Positions 42,801 through 44,278 of a stretch of 64,000 bases of DNA are shown here, piece by piece (within the stretch, counting starts at the first letter, position 1; every line of letters begins with the position of its first letter). This DNA comes from Omphiscola glabra (lineage: Eukaryota; Mollusca; Gastropoda; Lymnaeidae), in the NCBI GenBank assembly GCA_964017045.1, contig OZ024810.1, forward strand, positions 2,204,111-2,268,110. The letters run 5' to 3'. The position numbers and the translations under genes are program-made. The notes under the pieces were generated by a model. The model worked only from the letters and a program-made list of their open reading frames with translations. It made no database searches and was not told the origin of the DNA.

Positions 42801-44278
42801 TCTCTTTCTGCCAGCGTTTGGAGACAGACCGACTGCTGATAACGTAGCCATCCTGATGACCGATGGTCAGAGCAATATCAACTACTGGGACACTATCCCT
42901 GCGGCAAATGAACTCAAGAATAAGACCAGAGTGATCGCCATTGGCATCGCCCTCAAAAATGAAGATGAGGTCAGGGCCATTGCAAGCAGCAGCAGGGACG
43001 TCTTCTTGGTAAATGTTTTACCCTAATTTATACTAATTTACACCATCCTTTGTCTGCCGTCTGGCCCAGCAATTTTTTTGGGTCATTTTTATTTGGCAAA
43101 CATCAAAATATCCTATAATGGTGAAATTGGGCAGACAACTCAATATCACGGATATTTTTCATCCATCAAATTTGAATGGATCCTCAACTTACCTATTCCA
43201 AACTTTAAGATGGTTAACATTTCAAATAGCTAACCTATCAAATGACCAATGGCCCTGGTATAGAATCTATTGGAAGGGCATTAACTCTAAATGTAACAAT
43301 TAGATGCAATAAAGGTTAGCTCAGTTTTTATGGTATCATCTGGTTGATTCCCATTCTGACCTTAGTATACTAAACTAAACCAGAATCATCATGGCTTAGT
43401 ATACATAATATTAGTCAAAACAAAAACCAAAATCATCATGGCTTAGTATACATAATATAGGTCAAAACAAAAACCAGAATCATCATGGCTTAGTATACAT
43501 AATTTTAGGTCAAAACAAAAACCAGAATCATCATGGCTTAGTATACATAATATAGGTCAAAACAAAAACCAGAATCATCATGGCTTAGTATACATAATAT
43601 TAGGTCAAAACAAAAACCAGAATCATCATGGCTTAGTATACATAATAAAGGTCAAAACAAAAACCAGAATCATCATGGCTTAGAATACATAATATTTGGT
43701 CAAAACAAAAACCAGAATCATCTTTGCTTAGTATACATAACATTAGGTCAAAACAAAAACCAGAATCATCATGGCTTAGTATACATAATATTAGGTCAAA
43801 ACTAAACCAGACTCATCATGTCTTAACATCTAGATTATTAGTTCATAATTAGTAATAAGGGGGATAACTTGTTTCACTCATTTCCTTCTTAGGTCATATT
43901 AATACCAGGATTTTTCTATATTACATAACTTCAAAATGGCCAGATTCTTGAAATGATCAAAACTGCATGTTGGCTTTACTTATTGTCCATAGTTTCTATA
44001 AACTGTGTTTGAACAATATTTCAGCTGAAACTAAAATGTCACAGTAGGTCAAGGTTGGGGGGTGAATCCCTGAATGAAATTCTTTAATTGAAGCCCGTTG
44101 CCTTAAGAGTTTGAATTTGTTTGACTAAAAGTACATTGTTAAAAACACATCATTTATTAATTTAAGCTTTACAGAAAGTCCTCAACTGTTTTCCATTACT
44201 TTACAGGCCACAGGCTTCGCCAACTTGAAGGACATTGAGCAGAAGATCATAGAAGGCACTTGTAAAGACATAGCATAA
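328..44278 (+). CDS. Multi-VWA/EGF secreted matrix protein (matrilin-like), 33 exons, 5'-partial
   Basis: The span of a gene whose 33 coding exons are listed separately. Summed exons give 6,056 bases, which with one base from upstream is 2,019 codons including the stop; every junction keeps frame. Domain order is VWA1, linker, VWA2, linker, VWA3, Pro/Thr/Arg linkers, VWA4, linker, VWA5, EGF1, VWA6, EGF2, VWA7, EGF3, VWA8, EGF4, VWA9, stop. VWA domains are Rossmann folds that usually bind collagen or other matrix ligands through a Mg-dependent MIDAS (DxSxS, a Thr, an Asp). That motif is intact in VWA1, 2, 3, 5, 8 and 9, partial in VWA6 and lost in VWA4 and VWA7. Most VWA domains have a Cys just before and just after the fold. 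Alternating VWA and EGF resembles matrilins; no collagen Gly-X-Y stretch or transmembrane segment is visible. An extracellular matrix or haemolymph role is inferred. The N-terminus is missing, and no specific orthologue can be named. Confidence 0.88.
889..1360. other. Intron 1
   Basis: 472-bp intron between VWA1 and its linker. It holds a two-copy direct repeat of about 43 bp (1238-1322, CTTACTTTATACAAACACAC). Around 960-1080 there is a stretch with repeated 'agcccctt' motifs that could be an old transposon scrap, but I cannot assign it. Confidence 0.6.
1361..1414 (+). CDS. Exon 2: Pro/Thr linker
   Basis: 54-bp phase 1-1 exon joining VWA1 to VWA2. It reads [17 protein letters not shown] between split codons TGT and GGC. 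The acceptor is CAAAG at 1356-1360 and the donor GTATGT at 1415. Composition suggests a flexible, possibly O-glycosylated spacer. Phase match on both sides supports it. Confidence 0.85.
1423..1852. repeat. 30-bp minisatellite, ~14 copies (intron 2)
   Basis: Degenerate tandem units of about 30 bp containing GACCATAACATGACC followed by TGTTTCTAATGG. The array begins only about 10 bases after the exon 2 donor. Confidence 0.9.
2020..2414. mobile_element. Inverted-repeat MITE, possibly PIF/Harbinger- or ISL2EU-like
   Basis: 395-bp element with near-perfect terminal inverted repeats of about 27 bp. The left end reads GGGCTGTCCATTAATTATGT and the right end is its reverse complement. TTA flanks both ends (2017-2019 and 2415-2417), as expected for a 3-bp TTA target duplication, although the left end has one extra G. 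The interior is G-rich and repeats a 'ttgttgacaagggggagg' motif. No transposase is encoded. Superfamily assignment is tentative. Confidence 0.7.
2481..2832. repeat. 44-bp minisatellite, 8 copies (intron 2)
   Basis: Eight almost identical 44-bp units starting GGTGTAAAAGTGGGTGGGGC, followed by a partial ninth. The unit is related to the two-copy motif at about 57902-57960, and the 3' flank (2840-2920) matches the tail of the dispersed repeats at 31760-32790 and 57600-58150. The array therefore looks like an internal expansion inside a copy of that dispersed repeat. Confidence 0.92.
3296..3862 (+). CDS. Exon 3: complete VWA2 domain
   Basis: 567-bp phase 1-1 exon encoding a whole VWA domain. It starts [18 protein letters not shown] and ends in SALCGG. 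MIDAS is intact ([19 protein letters not shown]). The acceptor is TTGCAG at 3290-3295 and the donor GTAAGT at 3863. From ENGDRPGVD to DGIASKP the protein is identical to VWA1, with only silent DNA changes, indicating recent duplication or gene conversion. Confidence 0.93.
4130..4342. mobile_element. SPIN-like non-autonomous hAT element (MITE) with 8-bp target duplication
   Basis: The element is 4138-4334 (197 bp), flanked by a perfect 8-bp direct repeat GTCTAGTG at 4130-4137 and 4335-4342, the hallmark length for hAT transposons. The ends are CATCGGTTCTCAACC and GGTTGAGAACCACTG, imperfect inverted repeats. The interior segments GACCATCGGAAAACA, AGTAGCAACGAAAATAATTT and GGAACTGTATTAAAGGGTCG match what I remember of the SPIN MITE family. 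No transposase is encoded. Confidence 0.85.
4430..4453. repeat. (TA)n microsatellite
   Basis: Short run of TA dinucleotides in intron 3. Confidence 0.9.
5150..5341. repeat. 41-bp minisatellite, ~4.7 copies (intron 3)
   Basis: Units begin ATCTGGTCAGTGGCCACATC. The rest of intron 3 (3863-6456) outside this array and the SPIN-like element is AT-rich without recognisable genes. Confidence 0.92.
6457..6486 (+). CDS. Exon 4: short Pro-rich linker
   Basis: 30-bp phase 1-1 micro-exon reading [11 protein letters not shown] across its split codons, between VWA2 and VWA3. It has a good polypyrimidine acceptor (CTACAG to 6456) and donor GTAATG. Support is the phase match on both sides and the linker-like composition. 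Confidence 0.75.
6487..6816. other. Intron 4
   Basis: 330-bp AT-rich intron. It holds a short 'gtttgcttttctggag' duplication near 6570-6600. Nothing else is recognisable. Confidence 0.6.
6817..6893 (+). CDS. Exon 5: VWA3 part 1
   Basis: Phase 1 start, phase 0 end. It encodes [19 protein letters not shown] and on to NFRK, the first beta strand, MIDAS loop (DSSTS intact) and N-terminal Cys. The acceptor AATTAG is weak in pyrimidines; the donor is GTAGGC at 6894. It joins in frame to exon 6. Confidence 0.88.
6972..7780. repeat. 74-bp minisatellite, ~11 copies (intron 5)
   Basis: Highly homogeneous 74-bp units containing ATAACTTCAGTTAACATAAC and CGTCCTTGACATTGGTGCTC. Copies differ mainly at an A/C in 'gttaAa/gttaCa' and a G/A in 'cacGtcc/cacAtcc', so they could be typed individually. 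Confidence 0.95.
7781..8356. other. Rest of intron 5
   Basis: AT-rich sequence with a short CA run at 7793-7806 and A- or T-rich tracts. No gene or array is recognised before the exon 6 acceptor CTACAG. Confidence 0.6.
8357..8630 (+). CDS. Exon 6: VWA3 part 2
   Basis: Phase 0 start, phase 1 end. It encodes [20 protein letters not shown] through [10 protein letters not shown] (MIDAS Thr present) to HNIAVVLT. The acceptor is TTTTCTACAG and the donor GTAAAT. It is clearly homologous to the middle of VWA1 and VWA2, which lack this intron. Confidence 0.93.
8734..9110. repeat. 18-bp minisatellite, ~21 copies (intron 6)
   Basis: Units of the form GAAATGTGGTGTAATATA, alternating with GTATG variants. 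Long open frames on the minus strand here are a by-product of the unit length being divisible by 3. Confidence 0.95.
9293..9772. repeat. 30-bp G-rich minisatellite, ~16 copies (intron 6)
   Basis: Units TTATGTCTGGAGGGCTGGTG plus AGATGGTAAG, with variants at the unit junction. The GG and GGG runs on the plus strand could allow weak G-quadruplex formation. It is separate from the 18-bp array in the same intron. Confidence 0.95.
9999..10214 (+). CDS. Exon 7: VWA3 part 3
   Basis: 216-bp phase 1-1 exon completing VWA3. The split codon gives the MIDAS Asp (TDGVST), followed by [20 protein letters not shown] and the C-terminal Cys in ASACPS. The acceptor is ATCCTCAG and the donor GTAAGT at 10215. 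Its last ~36 bases plus donor are the founder unit of the tandem array that follows; reading through that donor meets a stop at 10232-10234. Confidence 0.93.
10179..10795. repeat. 46-bp minisatellite made of exon 7's 3' end plus its splice donor
   Basis: Eleven 46-bp units followed by two 55-bp units. Each carries GCTTGTCCAAGTAAGTCCAA, that is, the last exon bases CCAA followed by the donor GTAAGT. The first unit is the genuine exon 7 end. This gives 13 candidate 5' splice sites in series. Because 46 is not a multiple of 3, use of downstream sites changes frame. Confidence 0.96.
10796..11578. other. Rest of intron 7
   Basis: AT-rich intron sequence without recognisable repeat arrays or genes. 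It ends in the acceptor CATTTCAG. Confidence 0.6.
11579..11596 (+). CDS. Exon 8: 18-bp linker micro-exon
   Basis: Phase 1-1 micro-exon reading KLFTMPG across its split codons. The acceptor CATTTCAG and donor GTAAGT are both good. It is similar in size and style to exon 4. Without it the frame would also be kept, so it could be optional. Confidence 0.65.
11884..11937 (+). CDS. Exon 9: Ser/Pro/Thr linker
   Basis: 54-bp phase 1-1 exon reading [17 protein letters not shown]. The acceptor is TTCTTAG. The donor GTTTTT is poor beyond GT, so the 3' edge or even inclusion is uncertain. Confidence 0.6.
12061..12220. repeat. 32-bp minisatellite, 5 copies (intron 9)
   Basis: Five units AGCCATGATTTAAAATGTAC plus CAAAGATAAATC; the last copy is slightly diverged. 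Confidence 0.93.
12404..12628 (+). CDS. Exon 10: long Thr/Arg/Pro-rich mucin-like linker
   Basis: 225-bp phase 1-1 exon coding almost only Thr, Arg and Pro, with recurring TTTTRRTTT and TTPRPTTTT blocks. The DNA is itself a degenerate tandem repeat of ACC/ACA and AGG/AGA codons, so length variation in multiples of 3 would be tolerated. The acceptor has a T-run ending CAAAG and the donor is GTAAAA. It is probably an O-glycosylated, basic, extended spacer between VWA3 and VWA4. Confidence 0.88.
12629..13366. other. Intron 10
   Basis: 738-bp AT-rich intron with no array. A small 'ataaagttattaaaacaa' direct repeat lies near 13251-13291. Nothing else is recognised. Confidence 0.6.
13367..13432 (+). 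CDS. Exon 11: Thr/Arg-rich linker
   Basis: 66-bp phase 1-1 exon ([15 protein letters not shown], then TTTRRRPG), a continuation of the exon 10 spacer and probably a duplicate of part of it. The acceptor is ATAAAG and the donor GTAAGC. Confidence 0.85.
13920..14131. repeat. ~46-bp minisatellite, ~4.5 copies (intron 11)
   Basis: Degenerate units containing GCTGACCTGACTAATCCAGC and TGGATATATCCTATAGAG. The rest of intron 11 is AT-rich and featureless. Confidence 0.85.
14378..14561 (+). CDS. Exon 12: VWA4 part 1 (degenerate MIDAS)
   Basis: Phase 1 start, phase 2 end. It encodes [19 protein letters not shown] and on to SEFQLN. The MIDAS position reads DSTVD instead of DxSxS, and the usual Cys before the fold is absent. 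The acceptor is CCCCAG. The donor GTCAAT is moderate but joins exon 13 with a split Arg codon. Confidence 0.88.
14789..15308. repeat. 40-bp minisatellite, 13 copies (intron 12)
   Basis: Thirteen units of exactly 40 bp (GTTGTATGATGAATAGAGAG plus TAATAAACGGCTCTCCTGAA). The array stops nine bases before exon 13, so its last unit merges with the acceptor ACATTTCCAG; branch point and pyrimidine tract must lie in or very near the repeat. Confidence 0.96.
15318..15484 (+). CDS. Exon 13: VWA4 part 2
   Basis: Phase 2 start, phase 1 end. It encodes [20 protein letters not shown] through [17 protein letters not shown] to NYVILLT. The MIDAS Thr is missing (SGSDPDIA in place of GSTNTA). The donor is GTTAGT at 15485. 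Confidence 0.9.
15793..16210. repeat. 60-bp minisatellite, ~7 copies (intron 13)
   Basis: Units of about 60 bp containing CTGAGGTGACTCACCAGCTG and CCTATCTAGAGGGGACC. Copies vary by small indels. Confidence 0.93.
16322..16599. repeat. 56-bp minisatellite, 5 copies (intron 13)
   Basis: Five units of GAAGACAGCATTCAGTGTCT and following sequence (CTGTCTCCTCAGTGGTCTTC). Each unit contains a CCTCAG or CCCAG preceded by pyrimidines, which resembles a weak splice acceptor. Confidence 0.93.
16600..17281. other. Rest of intron 13
   Basis: AT-rich sequence without recognisable arrays or genes, ending in acceptor GTTCTACAG. Confidence 0.6.
17282..17497 (+). CDS. Exon 14: VWA4 part 3
   Basis: 216-bp phase 1-1 exon encoding [20 protein letters not shown], then [11 protein letters not shown] and [11 protein letters not shown] to YIYNMNRG. 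The MIDAS Asp is replaced (LLTGKEQS where others have TDG). The usual C-terminal Cys is missing, matching the loss of the N-terminal Cys in exon 12. The donor is GTCAGT. Confidence 0.92.
17572..17755. repeat. 30-bp minisatellite, ~6 copies (intron 14)
   Basis: Units GAACTTTCATTTGCAATGTG plus ACAGAAACTT. Confidence 0.93.
17992..18069 (+). CDS. Exon 15: Pro/Thr/Arg linker
   Basis: 78-bp phase 1-1 exon ([20 protein letters not shown], then PVPVYTG) between VWA4 and VWA5. The acceptor CTTCCCAAAAG has a good pyrimidine tract and the donor is GTCAAT. An alternative acceptor at 17919 (CATTATAG) is also in frame and would add 24 residues starting EPNDNN, like the EP start of exon 4; I prefer the downstream site. 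Confidence 0.82.
18102..18300. repeat. 54-bp minisatellite, ~4 copies (intron 15)
   Basis: Units TTATATTGTAGGCAAAGTTG followed by AATGGTTATTGCTACTTC; the last copy is shortened and diverged. Confidence 0.9.
18561..18717 (+). CDS. Exon 16: VWA5 part 1
   Basis: Phase 1 start, phase 2 end. It encodes [20 protein letters not shown] to FQIGVMTF. N-terminal Cys and MIDAS DSSGS are present. The acceptor is AAAATCAG and the donor GTCAGT. Confidence 0.92.
18776..19502. repeat. 52-bp minisatellite, 14 copies (intron 16)
   Basis: Units AAAATGACATGCCATATTTT plus TCACCATTGAAATAATCTAC and ACTATAGTTGTT. It is very homogeneous and starts about 58 bases after the exon 16 donor. Confidence 0.96.
19749..19912 (+). 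CDS. Exon 17: VWA5 part 2
   Basis: Phase 2 start, phase 1 end. It encodes [20 protein letters not shown] through YTHTAEAL (MIDAS Thr) to RNGDRP. The acceptor is CTGTTCAG and the donor GTCAGC. Confidence 0.92.
19964..20138. repeat. 35-bp minisatellite, 5 copies (intron 17)
   Basis: Units GTAAATATAATGCAGGAACA plus AAATCAGCTTTTAAT, starting about 50 bases after the exon 17 donor. Confidence 0.93.
20570..20820 (+). mobile_element. SINE-like dispersed repeat fragment
   Basis: The segment GGCAACTCATCTGAGAGAAG and following CTGAATTCAAACCC matches, in the opposite orientation, the repeat at 37835-37994. The shared 45 bp and otherwise different flanks suggest two truncated copies of one dispersed SINE-like family. 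Confidence 0.5.
20830..20935. repeat. 35-bp tandem repeat, 3 copies (intron 17)
   Basis: Units AATCTACACCATCCTCACAT plus TGTGACGTACAGATG, with point differences. Confidence 0.88.
21265..23317. repeat. 33/34-bp minisatellite, ~61 copies (intron 17)
   Basis: Mixed units GTGGTTTCAATATCAATGAT (34-bp form) and GTGGTTTCCTATCAATGATG (33-bp form), both ending in TCTCATCTCA. Marker variants (CTCACCTCAATGG at about 22098, 22198, 22701; CTCGGTGG at about 22302 and 22805) reveal a block copied with a 503-bp offset. The array ends about 130 bases before exon 18. Confidence 0.96.
23449..23694 (+). CDS. Exon 18: VWA5 part 3
   Basis: 246-bp phase 1-1 exon, [19 protein letters not shown] (MIDAS Asp intact) to QLIVTPLC (C-terminal Cys). 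The acceptor is ATTTTTAG and the donor GTCAGT. Confidence 0.93.
23695..24048. other. Intron 18
   Basis: 354-bp intron with a duplicated 'aagcttttaagtcaagt' near 23886-23930 and a CA microsatellite at 23981-24000. Confidence 0.7.
24049..24162 (+). CDS. Exon 19: EGF1
   Basis: 114-bp phase 1-1 exon, one EGF module: [16 protein letters not shown], then [12 protein letters not shown], giving six Cys. The D-x-D at the start and the D/Y spacing after the fourth Cys approach the calcium-binding EGF consensus, but the usual Glu/Gln before the first Cys is Leu. The donor is GTAAGA. Confidence 0.95.
24301..24400. repeat. 29-bp tandem repeat, ~3 copies (intron 19)
   Basis: Units GGACCAGTGAGTCCTTCCAT plus GTGGCTAGT. 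Confidence 0.88.
24432..24910. repeat. 18-bp minisatellite, ~26 copies (intron 19)
   Basis: Units TTCCTAGTTATGCACTAC with 'cacaac' and 'caccac' variants and two interruptions near 24575 and 24715. Confidence 0.93.
25025..26795. repeat. 27-bp minisatellite, ~65 copies (intron 19)
   Basis: Units GTTATATCAAGTATTGATCA plus TATAATG. The rare 'gtattgTtcat' variant recurs at 25841, 26273 and 26597, offsets of 432 and 324 bp (16 and 12 units), showing block duplication. Because 27 is divisible by 3, a 533-codon open frame appears; I do not consider it coding. Confidence 0.96.
26796..27072. repeat. Two-copy direct repeat between arrays (intron 19)
   Basis: AATGATGAATAATAGTGAGA and CATCAGTAGTCAGTAATACA occur twice (from about 26870 and 26962), with an insertion in the first copy. 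The rest is AT-rich spacer. Confidence 0.8.
27073..28758. repeat. 28-bp minisatellite, ~60 copies, each resembling a 3' splice site
   Basis: Each unit is TTCTCTTTCTTTGTGTTTCT plus CTGCAGAG on the plus strand: a long pyrimidine tract ending in CTGCAG, the shape of a splice acceptor. The only frequent variant is TGTG versus TGCG. Read as a T/C string, units 12-27 and 32-47 are identical, a 20-unit (560-bp) block copy. Open frames exist in several frames on both strands, as expected of a repeat unit lacking stops, so these are not genes. Confidence 0.97.
28795..28872. repeat. ~39-bp direct repeat, 2 copies (intron 19)
   Basis: AAGATTAGGGATATACATTG plus CTGGATGACAAAATAC occurs twice in a row. 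Confidence 0.85.
28926..29343. repeat. 53-bp minisatellite, 8 copies (intron 19)
   Basis: Units GACATCCACAAGTGTGTTTG plus GATGGTGTCAATAAACTGAA and AGGATTGTTAGTG. Confidence 0.95.
29469..29781 (+). CDS. Exon 20: VWA6 part 1
   Basis: Phase 1 start, phase 2 end. It encodes [20 protein letters not shown] to FNNRNGD. MIDAS DSSTS is present but the Thr position reads Met (GRANMAEAL). There is an extra Cys in [11 protein letters not shown]. The acceptor is CTTGACAG and the donor GTAAGT. Confidence 0.93.
29782..30161. other. Intron 20 (no repeat array)
   Basis: 380 bp, AT-rich, one of the few larger introns without a minisatellite. It ends in acceptor AAATTTCTTAG. Confidence 0.7.
30162..30409 (+). 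CDS. Exon 21: VWA6 part 2
   Basis: Phase 2 start, phase 1 end. It encodes [20 protein letters not shown] (MIDAS Asp kept) to DQVLEAVTD. Unlike most sister domains it ends without the C-terminal Cys. The donor is GTAAGT at 30410; the split codon gives Arg with exon 22. Confidence 0.92.
30410..31418. other. Intron 21, first part
   Basis: About 1 kb of AT-rich sequence without an array. A possible 9-base micro-exon at 31080-31088 was considered and not accepted. Confidence 0.55.
31419..31614. repeat. 39-bp minisatellite, 5 copies (intron 21)
   Basis: Units TTTTGTACTCATAAAGCACT plus CAATTTATTTAACTCACTG. Confidence 0.93.
31760..32790 (+). mobile_element. Dispersed repeat copy with an internal 41-bp tandem expansion
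   Basis: Left part (31770-31945) and right part (32570-32790) match, in the same order, the repeat at 57600-58150: CACATAGACTCGTTG, CCACCCCCAAA, GGGAAGATAAAA on the left; CTTATAAAG, ATTACTTGTATGTAT, CATTGCTCGATATTACATTT on the right. The left end carries TGGCTGAGTGG, a match to a tRNA A box, which could mean a SINE origin. The segment that is single-copy at 57775-57820 is amplified to 15 units here. Confidence 0.75.
31946..32560. repeat. 41-bp minisatellite, 15 copies (inside the dispersed repeat)
   Basis: Fifteen units of exactly 41 bp: ATAAAATGACACTCCTGATA plus ACTGCAGTAAATGAGAGTCTG, with C/T and occasional A or G at one site. All three minus-strand frames are open because the unit length rotates frame and lacks stops. 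Confidence 0.97.
32822..32983. repeat. 27-bp minisatellite, 6 copies (intron 21)
   Basis: Units GCACCAGAGACCAGTAGTCT plus GGTGGTA. One plus frame reads APETSSLVV repeats, linker-like, with AG before and GTAAGA after it, but phases do not fit the gene (see rejected items). Confidence 0.92.
33072..33312. repeat. ~24-bp minisatellite, ~10 copies (intron 21)
   Basis: Irregular units AATAGCTTTCAACAAGAACT plus CAAC, with several shortened copies. Confidence 0.9.
33691..34399. repeat. 36-bp minisatellite, ~20 copies (intron 21)
   Basis: Units TTCCTAGCCAGACATAACAG plus ATTGTTAATGGGATGA. Early copies have 'ggttgattcat' in place of 'ggatgattcct'. Confidence 0.96.
34400..35086. other. Intron 21, last part
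   Basis: AT-rich sequence with a short 'aaatctatcaacatc' repeat near 34905-34935. No gene is recognised. It ends in acceptor TTAACAG. Confidence 0.6.
35087..35200 (+). CDS. Exon 22: EGF2
   Basis: 114-bp phase 1-1 exon: [16 protein letters not shown], then [14 protein letters not shown], six Cys. Same length and phase as the other three EGF exons. The donor is GTACTT. Confidence 0.95.
35492..35723 (+). CDS. Exon 23: VWA7 part 1 (degenerate MIDAS)
   Basis: Phase 1 start, phase 2 end. It encodes [20 protein letters not shown] to [13 protein letters not shown] is altered: DASRY in place of DxSxS. N-terminal Cys is present. The acceptor is CATTCACAG and the donor GTTAGT. Confidence 0.92.
35735..36339. 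repeat. 34-bp minisatellite, ~18 copies (intron 23)
   Basis: Units TACTGTACACTATTGTCTGG plus TTTCTGTGCCAAGC. The array starts about 11 bases after the exon 23 donor, so almost the whole 5' half of the intron is repeat. Confidence 0.96.
36643..36830 (+). CDS. Exon 24: VWA7 part 2
   Basis: Phase 2 start, phase 1 end. It encodes [20 protein letters not shown] to KGTKVIGI. The MIDAS Thr is lost and the Asp position is Arg (LLTREVGG). The donor is GTGAGC. Confidence 0.9.
37028..37165 (+). CDS. Exon 25: VWA7 part 3
   Basis: 138-bp phase 1-1 exon, [15 protein letters not shown] to VDFVNFVCQ with C-terminal Cys. The acceptor is TATTCAG and the donor GTGAGT. Confidence 0.92.
37166..37502. other. Intron 25
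   Basis: 337 bp, AT-rich with a short G-rich stretch after the donor. No array is present. Confidence 0.65.
37503..37616 (+). CDS. Exon 26: EGF3
   Basis: 114-bp phase 1-1 exon: [16 protein letters not shown], then [14 protein letters not shown], six Cys. The donor is GTCAGC. Confidence 0.95.
37835..37994 (-). mobile_element. SINE-like repeat, minus orientation
   Basis: Read on the minus strand it starts TGGGTGGCCGACCGG (near a tRNA A box), followed by GAGCTCAATCCCC (B-box-like), then GGCAACTCATCTAAGAGAAG shared with the copy at 20570. This fits a tRNA-derived SINE, but the assignment is from pattern only. Confidence 0.55.
38044..38175. repeat. 33-bp minisatellite, 4 copies (intron 26)
   Basis: Units ATTGGACCCTGTGCTGCCAC plus CTGGTTAAGCCAC. 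It ends about 60 bases before exon 27. Confidence 0.92.
38237..38430 (+). CDS. Exon 27: VWA8 part 1
   Basis: Phase 1 start, phase 0 end. It encodes [20 protein letters not shown] to [19 protein letters not shown] and N-terminal Cys are intact. The acceptor is TAATTTCAG and the donor GTTAGT. Confidence 0.93.
38445..38969. repeat. 25-bp minisatellite, ~21 copies (intron 27)
   Basis: Units TGTCAAATGTGTACTTTCAA plus TCTAT. It begins 14 bases after the exon 27 donor. Confidence 0.96.
38970..39790. other. Rest of intron 27
   Basis: AT-rich sequence, no array or gene recognised. It ends in a good acceptor TTTCTCTACAG. Confidence 0.6.
39791..39929 (+). CDS. Exon 28: VWA8 part 2
   Basis: Phase 0 start, phase 1 end. 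It encodes [20 protein letters not shown], with NTASG keeping the MIDAS Thr, to GDRPDVPDF. The donor is GTACGT. Confidence 0.92.
40288..41247. repeat. 37-bp minisatellite, ~26 copies (intron 28)
   Basis: Units GATAACACTAGTACACAATA plus GCTACCTCAAACCAAAT, with 'actcaat' and 'agatac' variants. The array runs to within 16 bases of exon 29, so the branch point probably lies in the last unit. Confidence 0.96.
41264..41494 (+). CDS. Exon 29: VWA8 part 3
   Basis: 231-bp phase 1-1 exon, [20 protein letters not shown] (MIDAS Asp intact) to LIDKTC with C-terminal Cys. The acceptor is ATATCTTCAG and the donor GTAAGT. Codon use is more GC-rich than neighbouring exons. Confidence 0.94.
41495..41901. other. 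Intron 29 with TG microsatellite
   Basis: 407 bp. It contains a (TG)n run at 41641-41676 and a roughly 22-bp direct repeat ACATCCCTCATACATGTTCC, about 3 copies (41725-41785). Otherwise featureless. Confidence 0.85.
41902..42015 (+). CDS. Exon 30: EGF4
   Basis: 114-bp phase 1-1 exon: [16 protein letters not shown], then [14 protein letters not shown], six Cys. The donor is GTGAGT. Confidence 0.95.
42241..42537 (+). CDS. Exon 31: VWA9 part 1
   Basis: 297-bp phase 1-1 exon, [20 protein letters not shown] to [18 protein letters not shown] and the Thr in GSTNTAGG are intact. The acceptor is TGTGCTCAG and the donor GTCAGT. This domain lacks the early intron seen in VWA3-5, 7 and 8. Confidence 0.94.
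42549..42712. repeat. 15-bp minisatellite, ~10 copies (intron 31)
   Basis: Units GTGGTGTATAGTCCT with variants. It starts about 10 bases after the exon 31 donor. Confidence 0.9.
42815..43008 (+). CDS. Exon 32: VWA9 part 2
   Basis: Phase 1 start, phase 0 end. It encodes [20 protein letters not shown] (MIDAS Asp intact) to [10 protein letters not shown]. The acceptor is TTTCTGCCAG and the donor GTAAAT. Confidence 0.93.
43383..43826. repeat. 48-bp minisatellite, ~9 copies (intron 32)
   Basis: Units AATCATCATGGCTTAGTATA plus CATAATATTAGGTCAAAACA and AAAACCAG. The remaining parts of intron 32 (43009-43382 and 43827-44206) are AT-rich without features. Confidence 0.94.
44207..44278 (+). CDS. Exon 33: VWA9 end and stop codon
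   Basis: Terminal coding exon, phase 0 start: [20 protein letters not shown], then DIA and TAA at 44276-44278. The C-terminal Cys of the domain is present only five residues before the end, so the protein finishes right after VWA9. The acceptor is CTTTACAG. Confidence 0.93.
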   Translation, partial: ATGFANLKDIEQKIIEGTCKDIA

